DNA of 64,000 nucleotides, from contig DAOUMD010000166.1 of the NCBI GenBank assembly GCA_034412795.1, positions 1 to 64,000 of the forward strand. The letters are read 5' to 3'. Shown one piece after another: positions 60,539 through 64,000 of this stretch. This stretch comes from JAUVPY01 sp034412795. Lineage in GTDB: Bacteria; Chloroflexota; Anaerolineae; 4572-78; NAK82. A program made the position numbers and the translations under genes. Position 1 is the first letter of the stretch, and every line of letters begins with the position of its first letter. A model generated the notes under the pieces. It did no database searches. It was given only the letters and a program-made list of their open reading frames with translations, and was not told the DNA's origin.

Positions 60539-62002
60539 ATGAAACGCTTATTTGCAGTATTGGCCGTGTTGGTGATCTTGAGCCTGCTGGCCGCCGCGTG
60601 CGCTGCGCCGGCCCCGCAGACCGTCGTTGAGACCGTAGTGGTCGAGAAAGAGGTCGTCGTCACCCAGGAGGTGGAGAAGGAAGTTATCGTCACTCAAGAG
60701 GTAGAAGTAGCGGTACCGGCCAAGGCCGAGACCATCATCGAGTTTTGGTCGACCGATAACGAGGAAGAACGGGTAGACGTCTACGAGGCCATCGCTGAGC
60801 GCTACATGGCCGAGCATCCCGAGGTCGAGGTCCGCATCGTGCCTATCGAGGAGGCCGGTGTTTCGCAGCGCATCGCCACCGCGCTGGCCGCCAACCGCCC
60901 GCCGGACATCATCCGCATGGGCGTTGAGCGCGTCGCTGCCTTCGCCGCAGACGAGATCCTGGACGAGGATGCTGCCGAGGCCGTGATCGCCGGCTTGGGC
61001 GAGGACGATTTCCGCTCCAGCCCGCTGCAGATGGTCACCAACCCATCCACCGGCAAGCGCGCGGCCGTGCCCTTCGACGGCTGGATCCAGGCCATCTGGT
61101 ACCGCGCCGACGTGTTCGAGGAGGATGGTCTCAACTCGCCCGTCAGTTGGGATGACATCAATGCTGCCTGCGATACTCTCCCCGGCACGGAAAATTTGCT
61201 CTACGCCCTCACCCTGGGCACCGATCCCGGCCAGAACTACCCGCACCAGATCTTTGAGCAGGTAGCCATATCCAATGATGCCTGGCCCTTCGACGAGGCC
61301 GGCAACGTCACCATGAACACGCCCGAGATGATCGAGGCGCTCCAGTTCTATACCGATCTGCAGCGCTGCGCTCTGCCCGGCCCCCAGTACTGGCGTGGCG
61401 CCCGCGAGTCCTACGAGCTTGACCAGTCCGGCATGCTTTTCTACAGCACCTACATCATGGACGACCTGGTCGAGGGCTCCGGTATGGAGGAGGGCGGCAA
61501 TGTCGAGATCGCCGTCGAGGATCTGGCCCTTAAGACCGGCTTCGCCCCCGAGATGGTCGGCCCCAACGGCTCCGCCTCCTACGGGCAGTTGGTGACCATG
61601 GCTATTCCCAAGGGCGCCGACCCCGAGGCGGTAGATGTGCTCCAGTTCTTTATGACCGACCAGAACTACCAGGACATTCTGGCGCTGGCCCCCTTCGGCA
61701 AGGTGCCGGTGCTCAAGAGCGCCGTCGATGGCTGGAGCGGCCTCAGTCCCTTCTTCGAGAATTACTCGGATGAGACGTTGGGCCAGATCGCCAACGGCTA
61801 CGAGTCGATGCAGCGCTGGCTCTTCCGCCCCGATTACGACACCACCCAGCGCGCCGTGATTGGTGACATCGAAGGCCGCTTGTTGATCTCACAGGCTATC
61901 AGCAACATCGCGCTGGAAGGCACTATGACGCCCGAGACGGCCGCCGAGTGGCTCCAGGAGCAGGTCGAAGCCATTTACGCTGAGCGACAGGCGGGAGAGT
62001 AG
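60539..62002 (+). CDS. Sugar ABC transporter substrate-binding lipoprotein
   Basis: This 487-residue family 1 solute-binding protein has a signal peptide with lipobox LSLLAAACAA (cysteine near residue 21). A repeat spacer ETVVVEKEVVVTQEVEKEV comes next, as is common in Chloroflexota lipoproteins. The binding domain starts at TIIEFWSTDNEEERVDVY. It would deliver a sugar to the permeases encoded next. No gene for the ATPase is in the window. The ribosome site is GAAAGGAG. Confidence 0.92.
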   Translation: MKRLFAVLAVLVILSLLAAACAAPAPQTVVETVVVEKEVVVTQEVEKEVIVTQEVEVAVPAKAETIIEFWSTDNEEERVDVYEAIAERYMAEHPEVEVRIVPIEEAGVSQRIATALAANRPPDIIRMGVERVAAFAADEILDEDAAEAVIAGLGEDDFRSSPLQMVTNPSTGKRAAVPFDGWIQAIWYRADVFEEDGLNSPVSWDDINAACDTLPGTENLLYALTLGTDPGQNYPHQIFEQVAISNDAWPFDEAGNVTMNTPEMIEALQFYTDLQRCALPGPQYWRGARESYELDQSGMLFYSTYIMDDLVEGSGMEEGGNVEIAVEDLALKTGFAPEMVGPNGSASYGQLVTMAIPKGADPEAVDVLQFFMTDQNYQDILALAPFGKVPVLKSAVDGWSGLSPFFENYSDETLGQIANGYESMQRWLFRPDYDTTQRAVIGDIEGRLLISQAISNIALEGTMTPETAAEWLQEQVEAIYAERQAGE

Positions 62003-62034
62003 CTACGGTAACTGCGTGATTGATTGATGCAATG

Positions 62035-62059
62035 GGGACGCAGCTTCATGCTGCGTCCC
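62035..62059 (+). other. mRNA-stabilising type hairpin between binding protein and permease genes
   Basis: GGGACGCAGC (62035-62044) pairs perfectly with GCTGCGTCCC (62050-62059) around TTCAT, without a T-run. Such stems after binding-protein genes usually raise the level of the first message relative to the permeases. Confidence 0.65.
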
Positions 62060-62098
62060 TACTGTTAATTCCACATGGAAGCGCAGGGAGGTCTATCT

Positions 62099-63055
62099 AT
62101 GACTGCAATAACCGAAGAGCCGCGCACGCCCGCACGTCGGTGGGACTCGCTTGAGGCCCGAGAAACCCGTCTGGCCTGGATCCTGATCCTGCCCACGGCA
62201 TTTATCGTGTTTGGTTTGGTCCTTTTCCCCGCCATATTCAGCGTCTGGATCAGTTTCCACGACGTCGGCCTGGGGAACCTGAATGATGTCTTCCGCGCAC
62301 CCTTTGTTGGCCTGGAGAACTACCGTCGCGTCGTCAACGACTTTGCTTTCAAGTTCCAGGGCTTGGGAAGCTGGGGGGCGGCGGTTACCAGCGTTGTCTA
62401 TTCATTCGCTGCTACGATCCTGACCGTTCTCGTTGGTCTGATTGCTTCCTTGCTGCTTAACCGGTCCTTCCGGGGTCGGGGACTGGTGCGCGCCATTTTT
62501 CTCTTTTCCTACGTGGCGCCCATCGTCAGTGTCGCCTTTGTCTGGCGCTGGATTCTCGACCCACGCCCGTCCGGTGTGATCAATGATATCTTGATGCGAT
62601 TGGGCATCATCGAGTTACCCAAAGCCTATCTGGCTACCCGTGGTCTCGCCTTGCTGATCGTCATCTTCTTCGAGGCCTGGCGCTATTTCCCATTTGCCAT
62701 GTTGATGATCCTGGCCCGGCTCCAGGCCATCGACAGCACCCTATACGAGGCCGCCGACGTGGATGGCGCCAACACCTGGCACAAATTCCGGCACGTAACG
62801 CTGCCCGAGCTGCGCTTCGTACTGGGCGCCGTCTTCCTGCTGCGCCTCATCTGGACCTTCAACAAGTTCGATGACATCTTCCTGCTGACCGGAGGCGGCT
62901 TCGGCACCAACGTCCTTCCGGTGCTCACCTATCAATTTAGCTTCAAGTCGTTCGACTTCGGCAAGGGGGCGGCCAATGCCATGATCCTGTTGCTCATCCT
63001 GGTCGTCTTCCTGGTCATATACGTGCTCACCGTAATGCGAGGTGCCGAGGATTAG
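62099..63055 (+). CDS. Sugar ABC transporter permease (MalF/UgpA type)
   Basis: This 318-residue membrane protein has six or more helices (ILILPTAFIVFGLVLFPAIF at the start). The EAA loop YEAADVDGANTWHKFRHVTL contacts the ATPase. The start at 62099 follows GGGAGGTCTATCT. The ATG at 62075 lacks a ribosome site. It forms the channel with the permease encoded 14 bp later. Confidence 0.92.
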   Translation: MTAITEEPRTPARRWDSLEARETRLAWILILPTAFIVFGLVLFPAIFSVWISFHDVGLGNLNDVFRAPFVGLENYRRVVNDFAFKFQGLGSWGAAVTSVVYSFAATILTVLVGLIASLLLNRSFRGRGLVRAIFLFSYVAPIVSVAFVWRWILDPRPSGVINDILMRLGIIELPKAYLATRGLALLIVIFFEAWRYFPFAMLMILARLQAIDSTLYEAADVDGANTWHKFRHVTLPELRFVLGAVFLLRLIWTFNKFDDIFLLTGGGFGTNVLPVLTYQFSFKSFDFGKGAANAMILLLILVVFLVIYVLTVMRGAED

Positions 63056-63069
63056 GTAAGGAGGAAACA

Positions 63070-63996
63070 ATGACTGCAAGTACCTCTGCTCGTTCTTCCA
63101 GGGGCGAGCGCATGAATCTGATCGACTACGTGGCTGGCTGGATCAATTGGCCCCGGCTCATATTCGCATTGGTTCTGCTCTTCTTCCTGACCAGCATTCT
63201 ATTTCCCTTCTACTGGATGGTCAGTTCGTCCTTCAAGTCCTACGCCGAGATCGGTGGGCGGACCCCCGTTTATATTCCAGGTGCCCTGCGACCGGATGCC
63301 TTCCAGGAGCTGTTTGATCCCAACCATCGCAGCTTCCAGAATTTTGGCGTCAATATCATCAACAGCCTGCTGGTCGCCATTCCTACCTCCATCATCGCCG
63401 TCATCCTGTCCACGCTCGGGGCCTATGCCGTGGCCCGGTTGCACTTTCGGGGCAAAAACATCATGCTCAACAGCATCTTGCTCATCTATCTGTTCCCCGG
63501 GATTCTGTTGATCATTCCCCTGTTTGCCATGGTGGCTCGGATTGGCACAATCGTCGGCTTTGATGTACAGGACAACCTGGGTGTGTTGGTCTTCACCTAC
63601 CTGGCCCAGACGCTCCCCGTCGCGCTTTATATGTTGGCCAACTATTTCCGCACCATCCCGGCCGAGATTGAGCAGGCGGCCTTGATCGATGGCTGCAGTC
63701 GCGCTGGCGTCATCTGGCGCGTCACCTTGCCCCTGGCCATTCCAGCCTTGGTCTCGGTCGCCATTTACACCTTCATGATCGCCTGGAACGAGTTCCTATA
63801 CGCCTTGGTCTTCCTGAACAGCCGCGAGATGTTCACCATGCCCATCAAGATCAATACCATCTTTAATGACCCCAGTCCGCGTCCCCACGTTGTGATGGCC
63901 GCTTCGACTATCATGACCCTGCCCGTGGTCATTCTCTTCTTGGGCCTTGAACGTTTCCTGGAAGAGGGCCTTACCGCTGGCGGTGTCAAAGGTTGA
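63070..63996 (+). CDS. Sugar ABC transporter permease (MalG/UgpE type)
   Basis: This 308-residue membrane protein has the EAA loop EQAALIDGCSRAGVIWRVTL and a C-terminal half typical of MalG (VSVAIYTFMIAWNEFLYALV). A long cytoplasmic N-terminus precedes the first helix (LIFALVLLFFLTSILFPFYW). It ends 4 bp before the window edge. The rest of the operon, probably an enzyme for the sugar, lies outside. Confidence 0.92.
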   Translation: MTASTSARSSRGERMNLIDYVAGWINWPRLIFALVLLFFLTSILFPFYWMVSSSFKSYAEIGGRTPVYIPGALRPDAFQELFDPNHRSFQNFGVNIINSLLVAIPTSIIAVILSTLGAYAVARLHFRGKNIMLNSILLIYLFPGILLIIPLFAMVARIGTIVGFDVQDNLGVLVFTYLAQTLPVALYMLANYFRTIPAEIEQAALIDGCSRAGVIWRVTLPLAIPALVSVAIYTFMIAWNEFLYALVFLNSREMFTMPIKINTIFNDPSPRPHVVMAASTIMTLPVVILFLGLERFLEEGLTAGGVKG

Positions 63997-64000
63997 TTAA

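Overview
The window looks like a piece of a Chloroflexota (Anaerolineae-like) chromosome, probably from an anaerobe or facultative anaerobe. This is an inference. It rests on the style of the sugar-binding lipoprotein (a VVVEKEVVVTQEV-type spacer after the lipobox), an argC-argB-argD-GNAT-argJ order, stacks of NuoE/NuoF-type diaphorases beside a hydrogenase and a formate dehydrogenase, and many small palindromic repeats. No rRNA or tRNA was found, and the taxonomy is not proven by anything in the window.

Region 1 (1-29118, all minus strand) is a redox and signalling block. In transcription order it holds: a complex-I/hydrogenase-like NuoCD protein that has lost its metal-ligand cysteines, followed by a response regulator, a sensor kinase and a receiver-kinase hybrid (29118-23994); infA (IF-1); and a set of accessory genes (CBS-ATPase, DRTGG, PHP). 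Next comes a NuoE / ATPase / small [2Fe-2S] protein / NuoF-NfnB fusion module (20897-16102). After it lies an NAD-type [NiFe] hydrogenase with its own NuoE, NuoF, NuoG-like protein, HoxY, HoxH and protease (15958-9032). A formate dehydrogenase with NuoE and NuoF follows (8694-3383). Its catalytic subunit reads through an in-frame UGA as selenocysteine, with a clear SECIS hairpin. The last diaphorase pair and a NuoG/HydA/FdhA-type iron-sulfur subunit run off the left edge. Together these genes would exchange electrons between H2, formate, NAD(H) and perhaps NADP(H) and ferredoxin. Three of the promoter regions carry the same two palindromic operator types.

Region 2 (29400-34941, plus) is an arginine operon with a sigma-70 promoter, an Arg-rich leader peptide and an intrinsic terminator before argC, which looks like classical attenuation. 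Region 3 (34942-43616) holds an ECF sigma factor with its putative anti-sigma protein, a large lipoprotein, several unrecognised genes, and several small inverted-repeat elements.

Region 4 (43800-57936, plus) is a defence or genome-maintenance island: RadC, a UvrD-RecB helicase-nuclease, an RnlA-like HEPN toxin fused to an RNase HIII catalytic domain, a TPR-cold-shock protein, a second TBP-HEPN protein, and a type III restriction-modification pair interrupted by a REP-associated (RAYT) transposase. A 33-bp palindrome flanks the RAYT gene. Further copies sit in frame inside the methylase and the restriction subunit, a 34-bp relative sits in the helicase, and a decayed copy lies in the transposase itself. 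A 149-bp element built from the same arms lies inverted on either side of radC-helicase-RNase H. This repeat/RAYT system and the RnlA-RNase HIII fusion are the most unusual features of the window.

Region 5 (58498-63996, plus) holds a DUF6398-like gene, then a LacI-family regulator with two operators on its own promoter, and a sugar ABC importer (binding protein and two permeases).
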